Part shown: in pieces, positions 1 through 10,076 of the stretch
Layout: each line of letters opens with the position of its first letter
Numbering within the stretch: position 1 is the first letter of the stretch
Source of the DNA: Pelargonium nanum
Taxonomy: Eukaryota; Streptophyta; Magnoliopsida; Geraniales; Geraniaceae
Assembly (NCBI GenBank): GCA_036897485.1
Contig: JAYMTF010001739.1
Coordinates: 1-21,592, forward strand
DNA: 21,592 nt
Direction: 5' to 3'
Notes under the pieces: generated by a model
What the model saw: only the letters and a program-made list of their open reading frames with translations
What the model was told of the DNA's origin: nothing
Databases searched by the model: none
Made by a program: the position numbers and the translations under genes

Positions 1-215
1 GGAGTCCGAGCCTGAGCTTGGAATTGAAGCCAAATGCAGTAGCCTAAGAAGTTTGGAGTACCTGTCTTGTTCCTAATCAAGCAAAGGTCTGCGAATGCGA
101 ATCTTCCATGAACGTGAGGATCGACAATAAACTTCAGCAACTGTGGCGTTTTTGTTATCAATAACCACCGAGAACAGCCTTGGGTGGAACTCGCTGAGAG
201 TCTTGAAACGAATAT
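1..215 (-). pseudogene. Decayed LINE-type retrotransposon coding fragment, cut by the window edge
   Basis: Read on the minus strand, this stretch stays in one frame from about 215 to position 1 except for one stop. The frame gives FKTLSEFHPRLFSVV, then NATVAEV, then SWKIRIRRPLLD, a stop, and EQDRYSKLL. The pattern 'FPRLF...ATVAEV...W.IRIRRPL.DWE' is what I know from the region after the reverse transcriptase (zf-RVT region) of plant non-LTR elements. The stop is TAG where that pattern expects Trp (TGG), consistent with one mutation in a dead element. The left part is outside the window, so the extent is unknown. The family assignment rests on recalled motif shape, not a search. Confidence 0.5.
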
Positions 216-230
216 TGATACAATAAGTTT

Positions 231-1321
231 ATTTGCAAACATGAATTACACATTATCCACCTTGTTTTTTTTTTTTGGCTCCAGATCGACATGTTCATGG
301 TTCAGTACTTAAGTTGGTCTGTAATTGATTACATTACATATATATAGTTGGATGGTGGTATTCATTCATCTTAGTACTTAAAAAATGAAATGAGGGTTGA
401 AAATAAATATTCTCATAGCTAGGGAAGATGGAGACAAGCAATGCGACAGCATTATGATTCTACTCTGCTGCCAAACTTGTCGACCCTATAATTCTTTGCC
501 TACAATCTACAAACCAACCATCTTCTCTGGACTGGACAGTACTGGACTAGGAAGTTACAACAAAGTTACAGCTAACCAACACACACATATATAGCTGCCA
601 CAAACTTGCCTGCAATGAAAAGGTCCTACAACTCTACGCCACCTTTTCAGAAAGTTTTGACTTGTGAAGTTAGGTCAGAGTCAGTGTGTGGGGGCTTATG
701 TTACTTATGACTACGAGACACAGACACTGTAGCTTATATATGTGGGTGTGGGTTGTTGAGTTGAGTTAATGTCAATATGGAGCTAGCTAGCTAGGATGTG
801 CATATATGTAATGTTATGGTATAGATTTGAAAGAGAGCAAATACTATTAGTAGAGACTAGAGAGTAGCTTGCTTGTGTTGCATTGCATGAATCGCTTGCT
901 TTTCCTTTATATGGATGATCTCATTTGAGGCAATGGCACAGGCGTGCCGTGCAACCAATCTGAGGAACCAAACGCATGTGACGCGAGTCAGTGCTACACA
1001 TAATAGATAGTAGTAATTAATAGCTCGTAATGGATTCGTTGAAGGTGAAGGTGAGTGGGCCTCACGGAAGTTCCGCACCGCGCAAACATACAAATACAAG
1101 ACGTGCGTTTCAAAGAGCAATTTATGAGGTGCCTACCCTACCCCGTGGCCGTGGCGTAGTTATAAGTGTGCGATTCTTGCCCATATTCCGTCTCCATTAT
1201 ACCGCCCAAGGCCAAAACGTGAGCCATCAACCCCACAAAAAATGATGTAGTGCGTCTCTTGCTACACTACTCCTTCTCCATTAAGTCAAATTGTTCACGG
1301 ACCTTATCAAAAATATTTTAA
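231..1321. other. Intergenic, no gene seen
   Basis: About 1.1 kb of AT-rich DNA. The open frames here are short (under 90 codons), encode nothing I recognise and lack a family-like composition. It includes a short GCTAG tandem run near 781-793. I see no RNA gene or clear transposon end. Confidence 0.6.
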
Positions 1322-1834
1322 GTCGTCAACTTTTTTTTTTAAGCAAAAGTTAATAATATATTAATTCAAATGGAACAATAACAAAAACGATATAAAACTA
1401 GGGGCTTGAAAATCAATCCACCCAGACAAGTATGACAAAAATATTCAAAACATAACTAATTCATGGGCTACTCGGTTTAGAGACCAACCCAAAAATAAAA
1501 TAAAAAACTGACACTACTAAATTGAGCCACAGAGCTTAAACATCTCGAATAATCAAACCAAAAGCACTAGAATCCTCTCCATCAGCCAGAATTATCAAGT
1601 TGAATACACTGGAATCCTCCCCTCTAGCCTGAAAAGCACTAATAACTGACAACGATTGCACTTGAAGTTCAATGCGATCATGTGGATGACTTTTCCAACG
1701 GCCCCTCGCAACCATTGTATCTACCATCTGATTCGGCAATAAATTAACTCGAAGGTTGATCCATGGTTTTGGTCAAACCACCACAGTCCAAATCATTTTC
1801 TTCTTTTCTACAACCGCCACCTGTCGACAACTTT
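1322..1834 (-). mobile_element. 5'-truncated non-LTR retroposon (copy A) with target-site duplication
   Basis: The element lies on the minus strand, with its poly(A) tail read as poly-T at 1331-1340 and its truncated head at about 1822. It is flanked by GTCGTCAACTTT (1322-1333) and GTCGACAACTTT (1823-1834), an 11/12 target-site duplication that marks target-primed insertion. Residual minus-strand coding (about 1536-1739) reads MVDTMVARGRW, then SLSVISAF and SSVFNLII. This resembles the C-terminal RNase H-like domain (RVT_3) of plant LINEs. The position where the family has a catalytic Asp (ExDSL) reads VQSL, so the copy is dead. It is clearly related to the copy at 3853-4519 but lacks that copy's first roughly 170 bases. 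Confidence 0.75.
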
Positions 1835-3838
1835 ATTTGCTTGCGTTTTATCAAAATCTCAAATGTATGTGCATTAATTCATAAAGGTAAATACAATCAA
1901 AGTAAAGTACAAAAACAGAGAAAGTTCGTGGTTTAAACTCGAGGTATTGAGTTCGGAACATTTTATAAGTGAATGGAACACAATTTATGATTCAATCTCA
2001 AGGTCTCGGGTTTGAAACGCTTCATATATGTTGAATGGAACATTTTAACAATTTTATATTTGACAGTACTGGATTGTTGACCAAATTACAATCACAGTGA
2101 GGGATGGAGGGACCCAGGAGTGGACCCCAGAGATGGTGGTATCGAGTGGAAAGAGTGTTCTGGTTTGGGGCGTCTCGTCTGTCTGTTTGTCTGCATTGGC
2201 CTTGTCCTCGCCATTGGCATTCCTCGTGACTCTTCTAGTTTCTCTTTTATTTTTGAATTGTAATTTGTAATTGGAGTCATTGCATTGGCCTCGGACCGAC
2301 CACCACCTGCTCACTCTCTCCCACCATTCAAGGACATCAGATTTTACTACTACTTTCCCAATACCATTCATTTACTATTGTTTTCTTTCATTAAATACCG
2401 AACTACCCCCATCACCTCATGCTCATGTGATCCTCCGTGGCCCATTGATTTTCCAATTTGTGGGGATGCCCAATTCTCACGGTTAAACATGAATCATCAC
2501 ACAACGGTACGACTCTTTGCGTTAACGGGTTGAGATTTTGTTAAGACACGTTTGAATTGAATGTCGTGTTAATTCATCACATATCTAATAAGCGTGAGAC
2601 GGATACAAATGATATAAATTTTTGCACGTTAAGGACACCTAAAATATTTAATATATAAAAGCTAGATTTATGAGACAATAATTATTTGATTGAACCATTT
2701 TCTCCCAATTAAACCAATTTCAACTCGAATGACATTTTTACCGGTAATTAAGACCTAATTAGACTCTTAAAGCCTTTATCCTAACTATACCTCTTCTAAC
2801 TCGTTTATGACATTTTTAGGACCTAATTTTAATTCTTTGAGGAACCATCCATATCTTACCACTACAGTTTTTTATCTATTCCTACCTTAAGACTGCTCAA
2901 ATAGTGTCAAGTGATGAATCCCACTACATGTGACCCTTACCTTGGTCGTGGATTCTTACAAATGGGCATCATCACACTACTCACATGCTCTTCAACGTTT
3001 CATTAGTCTCTAAATGAGACCTCAAAACTTCGCGAGCCTCCTTTTTTCGTAAGCCCTCTTACGAGACTTTCATATCTATATTCACTTCTATTTAAACATA
3101 GTGATGGACTCCAAATCGCCTCGGTTACTAAACCATCGAGCCATTTTGACCTCTATAATCATTTATAGCGAGAGTTGCGCCTAATTGGTTACCTTTTACA
3201 CTATGGTACTACGACATGTTAGTAAGTATGAGTGAAGATCCTGCACATGGCACGACCCGAAGACAACCTCCTAGACTTTACCTTTTGGAGCCTTCTTGAG
3301 TTTTACAAGGAAGAAAATTAAACCCAAGTGTCATCACCCACATCTTAAATTAATTAGATAGATTCAAGTGTTACATCTTGCAAGATGTTGGTGGATATTT
3401 CTCCCCACCTCTATAGTTTATTGGATTTATGTCATTAGTGGTAATATATGATGCCCTTTGTCCTTCTATTTCCATATGAGTGGGAATCTAATTAATTTAG
3501 AGTAAAGAATCATATGCCTCCATGACTTGGAAAGAAGGGTAAACCATTGTCTAATGCAACACTAACTTTTAGTCATCTAACTTTCGTGATGAAAAAGATC
3601 CACACATGCCATAATGCCTAAAAAGATGCCAATAATTTTTTATAATTCGTCATCCAATAATTCTTGCATTTCAAACACATGATATTGATTTATTGATGAA
3701 GAGAACCCAAAGCTACTACCACTAGATAAGACAAAACACATGTCTATCACTTAACACCAAATAAAAATCATGTGTAGTTATTCAAAGAAAATGAAGAAAT
3801 TTATCATCACATTTGAAATAGAAAATTCAATTTTATGG
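1835..3838. other. Intergenic, no gene seen
   Basis: Two kilobases of AT-rich sequence with no frame that looks like a real protein on either strand. The only structure I can support is a diverged tandem repeat at 1929-2042. The stretch 2100-2540 is less AT-rich and open in several frames, but those translations are low in complexity and match no family I know. Confidence 0.55.
1929..2042. repeat. Diverged two-copy tandem repeat, period about 59 bases
   Basis: Unit 1 starts TGGTTTAAACTCGAGGT at 1929 and unit 2 starts TGATTCAATCTCAAGGT at 1988. Both finish with TGAATGGAACA, at 1980 and about 2042. By eye they match at roughly 70% of positions. Each unit holds a GAGTTCGGAA or GGGTTTGAAA core faintly like a pol III B box, so a degenerate SINE is possible but not shown. 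Confidence 0.5.
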
Positions 3839-4533
3839 ACTTTAATGTAAGTTTTTTTTTTTAAATCCAAAAACTAATAATTTATTAATTAAATCGAATA
3901 AAAACAAAAATGATATAAAATTGAGGACTTGAAAATCAGCCCATCCAGACAAAATCTGACAAAAAATTGAAAATTTAACTAATTCGTGGGCTTCTCGGTT
4001 CACATACGACCAACCCAAAAATAAAAATTTGACACTACCAAACTGAGCCACCATAGCTAAAATATCTCGAATAGTCAAATCAACGACACTAAAATCCTCC
4101 CCATAAGTATGAATTATCAAGTTGAAGGCACTGAAATTCTCCCATTCAGTCTGAAGAGCACAGACAACTAACACCGATAGCACTAGAAGTTCAAGGCGAC
4201 CACGTGGATAGCTTTGCCAACGCCCCCTCGCAACCATCGTGTCTACCATCTGATTCGACAACAAACTCGAAGGCTGATTCGATGACTCTGGTCAAACCAT
4301 CACCTTTCAAGTCACTCTCTCCTTCTCTGCAACCGCCTTCTGCTGCCATGCGCGCACACCAATAAAAAACCTACCGCGAATCTCCACCGCACTGCAAACC
4401 TTAACTAGTTAACAAAACAAAACCTGCTATTTTAACGATAAAGACCGCAATTTGTTATTTGCAAATCCAAAAAATTGTTACTGCTTTAAAAATAAAAACA
4501 GCCGTAGCCCAAAAAAATAACTTTATTGTAAGT
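3839..4533 (-). mobile_element. Short non-LTR retroposon (copy B) with 14-base target-site duplication
   Basis: The minus-strand element occupies 3853-4519. Its poly(A) appears as poly-T at 3852-3862. The flanks ACTTTAATGTAAGT (3839-3852) and ACTTTATTGTAAGT (4520-4533) match at 13 of 14 positions. The tail half encodes an RNase H-like C-terminus on the minus strand (about 3842-4264), including FSVVDLTIRDILAMVAQFGS and VNREAHELVKFSI, the usual end of plant LINE RNase H domains. The head half is unlike RNase H and holds an ATG at 4350 opening MAAEGGCREGESDL, a 48-codon frame. The copy may therefore be an internally deleted LINE that keeps only its two ends. It stops about 220 bases before the presumed leader of the RING E3 gene. 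Confidence 0.75.
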
Positions 4534-4617
4534 CTTGAATGGTAGTAATTAATAATTACGGAGTATTTGTTTCTAAATGTAGAAAGCAAATGAATGCAAT
4601 TGCAACGTTACAATCCA

Positions 4618-4632
4618 GCCCAACTGGCCCAC
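4618..4632. promoter_or_regulatory. Pair of site II (TGGGCY) elements upstream of the RING E3 gene
   Basis: AGCCCA (4618-4623) and GGCCCA (4627-4632) are two inverted TGGGCY motifs about nine bases apart. Such pairs are known binding sites for TCP factors in plant promoters of growth-related and housekeeping genes. They lie between retroposon B and the pyrimidine-rich leader. Function is inferred from sequence alone. Confidence 0.4.
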
Positions 4633-4777
4633 CCATGATTCAAAAACCAAAAAAAATGAAGAGACAGGACAGGGGCAATACAGTAAATACACATTAACCG
4701 AAAAAAGAAGGAAAATAAAAAAATAATATTACTGGTGGGAAAACGAAAAGAAAGGTGATGAAGGCGATGAAGATTAC

Positions 4778-4911
4778 CAGTAGTAGTAGTAGTAGAAGTA
4801 GCTCCACAACATTACCATTATCACCACCACCAACAACAATAGCAACTACAACAACATTAACATCATCAAAACATGGAATCATCGGTTTCTTGTTTCTTCT
4901 TCTTCTTCTTA
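4778..4911. repeat. Trinucleotide microsatellites in the leader or proximal promoter
   Basis: An (AGT)n run at about 4779-4795 is followed by CCA/ACA-rich triplets to about 4850 and a (CTT)n run at about 4892-4911. Pyrimidine-rich CTT/CT tracts like the last are common just downstream of plant transcription starts. They give long meaningless open frames on both strands. Confidence 0.7.
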
Positions 4912-5033
4912 ATCCAAACCACTCTCCTACCTTTCTCCACCATTTTCTCTCTCCCATTAATCATGCCTCCTCTCCCTTAGCCCTGTCCTTCTCTCTCTCT
5001 TTTCCATCCCATTTTGGTCCTTCAGATTTCCAG
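4870..5033 (+). other. Presumed 5'UTR exon of the RING E3 gene
   Basis: The CT-rich stretch ends in a good donor, CAG|GTATTG, at 5033/5034. The matching acceptor TTCTTCAG at 5796 lies four bases before the start codon, giving a 763-base leader intron whose composition (T-rich, GT-rich) is typical of plant introns. The left limit is a guess because no clear TATA box is visible. If transcription starts upstream of 4873, the leader also carries a 35-codon upstream frame (4873-4980). Confidence 0.5.
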
Positions 5034-5800
5034 GTATTGCGCTCTACTCTTTCCCCTGGTCTTTTCCCATTTCTGCTCCGTTCGTTTTGCTAATTGTAAA
5101 TGGAACCTGACTGATAAAAATTGCATCTTTTTAGTTTATTTTGTTTTTGTGTTTGTTGATTTTCTCTAAAAAGAAGGCCTTTTGTTTTCTGTTTTTGATC
5201 TCCTGATTGTGGGTTTGGTTTGATTTTGTGATTCTCTTGGTGGGTGGTGTTTTTTTGAAGCTCTAATTTGTTTTCTCTTTCTGGGTTGTTTGTGTATGGT
5301 TTGATTTTAGCTTTTTATGGTTTTGAAATTGGTGTGTTGGGTTTCTTGATTGTGTGGTTAATCGCCTTGTTCTGTGTTTGTTCTCATCCCTGAGATGACG
5401 AAATGAAGGTGAAAGGTTTTTTTTTTTGTTGGTTATATTGTTTTTAGGCTTTTAGATTCAGAGGGTTCTTGATGAAGGCTTGGATAGGTTTTGAAATTAC
5501 TCCTCTCAGATACATTATTTTGCCAGGATCTGCACAATTTTGGTTTATGTACCTGTGGCTATGGTCTGTGAAGTTTGAGAAAGTTGTGTAATTGGGCTGT
5601 TTCCCTTGCATTGTTTATATACATGAGATTTTAAGATGAAAAGGCTTTGATCATTGCAGATCTTCTCTTTTGTTTGTCAGTAATGTCTCAATGATTTTCT
5701 CTTTAGATATTAAACTTGTGTAAAAAACTTTGATGTGTTTATGAGTTTGAGACTTTGTATCGTGAAATGTTGATGGCACTTGCTTATTTTCTTCAGGAAT

Positions 5801-8331
5801 ATGTTTGGAGGTGATAACAGCAGCAATCCCATGTTTCCTATTTTCCATGGGGAAAACAAATTCCAATATGATACTAATGCATTGCCCCAGCTCCAGTTGT
5901 TTGAAAATCGTGAGTTGCCAATACTTTGTTACCCATTTGTTTCTCATTTAGCCCTTTGATTATGTTTTTTCATTGCTTGGTTACATGGAGAATGCATTTG
6001 TTTTATTCGTGTAGCTTATAGATATTTGATCCCGACATGCTTTGGTTCTGTCAGGCTTAGGTAGAAGGTTGTTTTGTGCTTGGTGTATCTGTTTTAGGGC
6101 TAGCTTCTGCAATCAGTGTATGATTACTTGTATGCTTCATGTGTTTGAGATGATTTTTTTTGTTGGTGCAAAGATTGAAGGTTTGGTCTAAATGCTAAAC
6201 CTATATGATGTATTGTATTGTATTGTATTGTAGCAATAGTTAAGTCAAAGACGGTTTTGTATTGTTTAGTTCATGCAGAAAGTAACACAAACTTGCTACA
6301 TTTATGTCTTCTTATTTTATATTAAAGAATGAATTCTTGATTCACAAATCACAACTGTATTTAATGAAGAAGGATGTTCCACACTTCTTACGATTTCATA
6401 GAAAGTTGTAATCTTTTCTTCAGTTTCTTTGGCGATCCTTTCATATGGAGAGAGGTACATTTCCTTGCATGGAAATATGGAAATTAAGGGAAAATGTAAT
6501 TGATGGTTAAAAGTTTGCATGAAGTACAAGCATTTGTTGTTGACATACATGTTATGGATATTCCTTGTCAACGGGATACCATGTGATTCTTACGTTTCAT
6601 TTGTCAATAATTGCATGTAACATTACTAAGAATAGGAACTTCATGTTGCATTAAGGTAATATTGCCAATTTATTGATCCTTTATGCATAATTTATACGAG
6701 CCTTTTCCTTGTGTTTTATCATTAGTCTAATATTATAAGTCAATGTTGCACTCAGTAACAGTCCCAGTTGGCTGTGGCGGTGGTCCCTTGAACTACATGG
6801 GAAATGAGCGGACCACTAATATGGATAGGCCAACTAAAAGAGGCAGGGAGGTTGATTCTGTTTCCAGAGCGCAAAAGCTTCAAATGACCTTGAATAATAA
6901 GTATTGTCAAGATGAACCTGGCCAAGCTGGAAGTATTCTAAATCCAAACCCTGTGTCTACCGGTTTGAGATTGTCATACGAAGAAGATGAACACAACTCC
7001 TCCATCAGTTCTGTTAGTGAAAACATGACAACCACCCTTCCTGTGATTTTGTCCCTGGGCGATAATCTCAAGGGTGAGATTGATAGGCAGAAAGAAGAAT
7101 TTGATCGCTATATCAGACTTCAGGTAAAAATTTCATTTCATATTGCACATTTGGCTTCTGATGTCTACTTTACATCCTTACCTGCATGATTTGACATCAG
7201 AGTTGGAATATTGATTTCAAGGTAGATTTGCACTTTGAAATCGAACTAATGTGTGGATTTTGAGATAATTCCTTGATTGATTCATGCGTTTATAAATGAT
7301 ATGAAGAAATGTTAGGATTTTAATGTAGTTGAAGCGAAACAGATTTATTTCTTTATCGGGAGGCGGTGATAAGTCCGAAATAATGGCAAATCTAAACTAA
7401 GAACTTAAGACTACTATCTCAACACGAAATACAGGCTATGGATCTGCAATTTTGGGCAAGCAGCTTTGAGTCTAATGCTACGTTATGTTTTCCGTATAGT
7501 TTAGATGCTGGAAGGATTGGCTAAAAGATATACCAAAGCTCGTTTCATTTGATATCAGAGTAGCATGTCGATTGCTGAACATTTTGCCAAAATAGATCCC
7601 AGTGTCATTTCCATTGTCCTGACCCACTAAGGAATGTTATGTTTTTTCCTATATAGCAGATAAAAATGCTCTGATGTATTGAATGGGTTTCTCAATGGTC
7701 AGAATTGGATTTCAGGCCTCTGCATTTATGCTTTATCCTGATGTGATGTATTTACTTTTAGGTTCATAATTTTAAAATTACATATTGTTGTTTGAACCAG
7801 GAAGAAAACATCATTAAAGGTGTAAGGGAACTGAAGCAACGACACACGGCTTCATTTCTTAGCACTATTGAAAAAGGAGTCGGCCGAAGATTACGCGAAA
7901 AAGAGCACGAAATTGAGAGTATGAATCGCAAGAACAAGGAGCTGGTGGAGAGAATAAAGCAGGTTACGATGGAAGTGCACTCCTGGCACTACAGAGCAAA
8001 GTACAACGAGTCTGTAGTGAATGCCTTGAAAAGCAACTTACAGCAGGTCATGGCACAAGGTGCTATGCATGGAAAAGAAGGATGTGGAGACAGCGAATTA
8101 GATGATGCAGCCTCGTGCACTAACCATAACCATCTCGGCATGGCAGACGGATCTGGAAGCTCAAACTCCACGAAACAGATAAATTGCAGAGCTTGCAAGG
8201 TAAAAGAAGTAGCAGTCCTGTTATTGCCATGTAGACACTTGTGTCTGTGCAAGGATTGTGAAGGGTTTATCGATGTTTGCCCCGTATGCCAGGTAATGAA
8301 GACTGCAAGTGTTCAAGTACACATGTCTTGA
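5801..8331 (+). CDS. SBP1/BOI-related RING-type E3 ubiquitin ligase
   Basis: Coding exons are 5801-5909, 6762-7123 and 7801-8331; they join in frame to 333 residues. Introns use GTGAGT, GTAAAA donors and AG acceptors. The N-terminus MFGGDNSSNPMFPIF, then FQYDTNALPQLQLF, is the family's usual start. Residues about 135-244 are a charged helical, coiled-coil region ending in WHYRAKYNESVVNALKSNLQ, equivalent to the WRD-containing stretch of BOI proteins. Residues 286-320 form a C-terminal C3HC4 RING: CRAC, PCRHLC, KDC, CPVC. All eight zinc ligands are present. Relatives (S-ribonuclease-binding protein SBP1, BOI and the BRGs) are E3 ligases that take part in pollen recognition, stress and gibberellin responses. 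The target here is unknown. A second acceptor at 6755 would add two residues (TV). I judge this closest to the At1g60610/At1g10650 type, from memory. Confidence 0.9.
6211..6230. repeat. (TATTG)4 microsatellite in an intron
   Basis: Four perfect TATTG units lie within the 852-base intron between the first two coding exons of the RING E3 gene. They are likely length-polymorphic and have no evident function. Confidence 0.85.
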
Positions 8332-9374
8332 AAAGAATGTATCGTCGCCCAGGCATTCGTGTCTATACACTTGCAATCATCATTACCTCCGAGGGGTGCT
8401 AGCCACTCTTAATGATATCACGGCTTCTGTATTTATCAGCTGTATGTGTAGAAGTTAGTGAACTCGATGAAACAAATGAAGTCTCAATGTTTTTATCGGA
8501 ATGTCCTGTTGAGCTAAGATTGTTGTTGCATCCGGTGGATAATGTGCATGGGTTCTCCAGATCATGTTGGATATTTTTAATGGATCATTTAGGAGCCATA
8601 TATGAAGTACTAGCTGTGCTAACTGGCTCCACTGTGTCTTCTAGTTCTTGCTCTCTTTCAAGAAAATTATGTTACATTTGATCAAGAAGATGAAGACACC
8701 CTAACCCGACCCTATAGGATTGGTTGGGTCGGGTTAGGTTTTAGGGCATAAAATGCATTGTTTCTGCGGGTATACCTAACCCGAACCGAAAATTTCATAA
8801 TGAACTTAACCAGATCCTGATTCAATTTTTTTGGGTTGATAATTGTAGTCTTGAGTCCGACCCTATAGGTTTCGGGTACCCAGCGGGTCACCTACCCACT
8901 TCAATTACAGGCAAGAACCTAGTAGCTAACATTAACAAGACTTGGGATCTTATTGGACTGACTAGTACCTATCTAGAGTTCATGGTCTTGAGTCTCTTGA
9001 CCAATGCAAGGTACAGTCCACATTTACTTTCCAAAATTTGCCACAAAACATCCATTTTCTTGGTGGGTTTCTAATCTAACATCTTGAAATGATTCATGGC
9101 ACATGTGAGAGAAAGTCACATTTCAATTTCATCACCAAATATTAGGTTGTTGGTGGTTGGAAAATACTATACATACATTCATACATATGACTTGCCATGA
9201 AATTCAAGTATTTCAACTCCAACCTATCATTTTTTTTCTCTCCCACCACCAAGAGGTCAAGTTAATTTCCATTACACTTCACCTGTCTCCCTCCTCTTCT
9301 TTTTAAATATTTTAATCACCATATAGATCTCTCACAACCTGTCAACCACCATATACATTTAAAAATAATACTGT
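8332..9374. other. 3'UTR of the RING E3 gene and intergenic DNA
   Basis: The first few hundred bases after the stop codon are presumably 3'UTR. I see no canonical AATAAA close by. A frame at 8412-8681 is open but is not a recognisable protein and lies in this presumed UTR. The rest is intergenic, apart from the GC-skewed patch at 8700-8895. Confidence 0.5.
8700..8895. repeat. GC-skewed repeat patch with a perfect 13-base inverted repeat
   Basis: CCTAACCCGACCC (8700-8712) and GGGTCGGGTTAGG (8726-8738) are exact reverse complements around a 13-base loop. The 12-mer CGACCCTATAGG occurs at 8708-8719 and again at 8858-8869. Further CCTAACCCGAACCG, TTCGGGTACC and GCGGGTCACC blocks follow. Such (A)CCCGACCC-type clusters recur in plant genomes, often in degenerate transposons. 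I cannot assign a family. Confidence 0.55.
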
Positions 9375-9774
9375 AAAAATTAAAGTTTTTTTTTTGGAAA
9401 ATAATACGGATATTGGATCATCAACGTTGTCATCCCAATACATTAAGTCTGACATAGAACTAAAGTACCTCGCAAGAGCATGAGCCACTTACTTCGTAGA
9501 CCTCCTAACATATTTAAGCTGAACACGACTAAAATATGAGGACAAAAACAAGACATCTCCAAGAAGGAGGCCAAATCCACTGTCATCCTCATAACTAGCT
9601 TGAACAACACAACAACAATCTAAGCATCTATTTCAAATATCACAAATCGAAAACCCCGCACCTAGGCCCATTCCATCGCATCGTGTAAAGCCATAGCTTC
9701 CACCTTAGATAACACGAGATTAACACGAGAGTTTATTGTTTATGTGATCTTTACCGACTCGAATAAAATAAAGT
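9375..9774 (-). mobile_element. Degenerate LINE 3' end (RNase H fragment) just upstream of the translocator gene
   Basis: On the minus strand, about 9700-9400 reads in shifting frames VEAMALHDAMEWA, then VRGFRFVIFEIDA, then LLLGDVLFLSSYFSRVQLKYV and AHALARYFSSMSDLMYW. This is the expected order of an RVT_3 RNase H domain (EA..AL.DAL..A, ..E.DA, then AH.LARY), broken by several stops and frame changes. Its poly(A) tail is the poly-T at 9386-9395. A possible target-site duplication is AAAAATTAAAGT (9375-9386) and ATAAAATAAAGT (9763-9774), 10 of 12 matching. That is weaker than for the two left-hand copies and in AT-rich DNA, so the right boundary is tentative. Confidence 0.6.
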
Positions 9775-9783
9775 CAGATTTGA

Positions 9784-9792
9784 TATAATTTA
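9784..9792 (+). promoter_or_regulatory. Possible TATA box of the translocator gene
   Basis: TATAATTTA lies about 200 bases upstream of the start codon and 10 bases beyond the tentative right edge of the LINE fragment. A start site some 30 bases downstream (about 9815-9825) would give a leader of roughly 170 bases. AT-rich context makes chance matches likely. Confidence 0.35.
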
Positions 9793-9860
9793 AAGGCACA
9801 AAAAAAAGAGCGAAAAGAATATACGACAATTTGTATAGAGATTCTCGTCGTCGTTTTAAC

Positions 9861-10076
9861 ATGTCCGCTTTTGGCACACCTACTTCTACTGTTATACCAA
9901 CCTCGCTCGCTCCTCTGCGGACTCTCCAACGCGCCTCACTCTTCTTCTTCTCCATCTTCTCTGTTGTGCTCTCATTGAGATCTGAAAAAAATGCAGAGCA
10001 CAGCTTTCAGTTTCACTCCTTCGATCTCGCTCGCCAAGCCCACAAAACTCGCCAATCACTCATGTCTGAACCCTAG
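9861..10076 (+). promoter_or_regulatory. Possible overlapping upstream ORF of the translocator gene
   Basis: An ATG at 9861 opens a 71-codon frame that ends at TGA 10074-10076, inside the first coding exon and out of frame with it; it overlaps the main start by 86 bases. If transcription starts upstream of 9861, scanning ribosomes meet this ATG first, which would lower translocator translation unless leaky scanning occurs. Its translation (MSAFGTPTSTVIPTSL...) resembles no family I know. Confidence 0.35.

Noticed and set aside
2054-2371. 105-codon minus-strand frame and overlapping plus-strand frames at 2271-2533
   Set aside because: The translations overlap in several frames, show no domain, and have no splice partners or conserved motifs.
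4755-5093. 112-codon plus-strand frame rich in Ser, Thr and Pro, and the 87-codon frame opposite
   Set aside because: Both are products of AGT, CCA/ACA and CTT microsatellites and run across a clear splice donor at 5034. Composition is repeat-driven.
8412-8681. 89-codon frame after the RING E3 stop
   Set aside because: No recognisable protein, and it lies in the presumed 3'UTR of the E3 gene.
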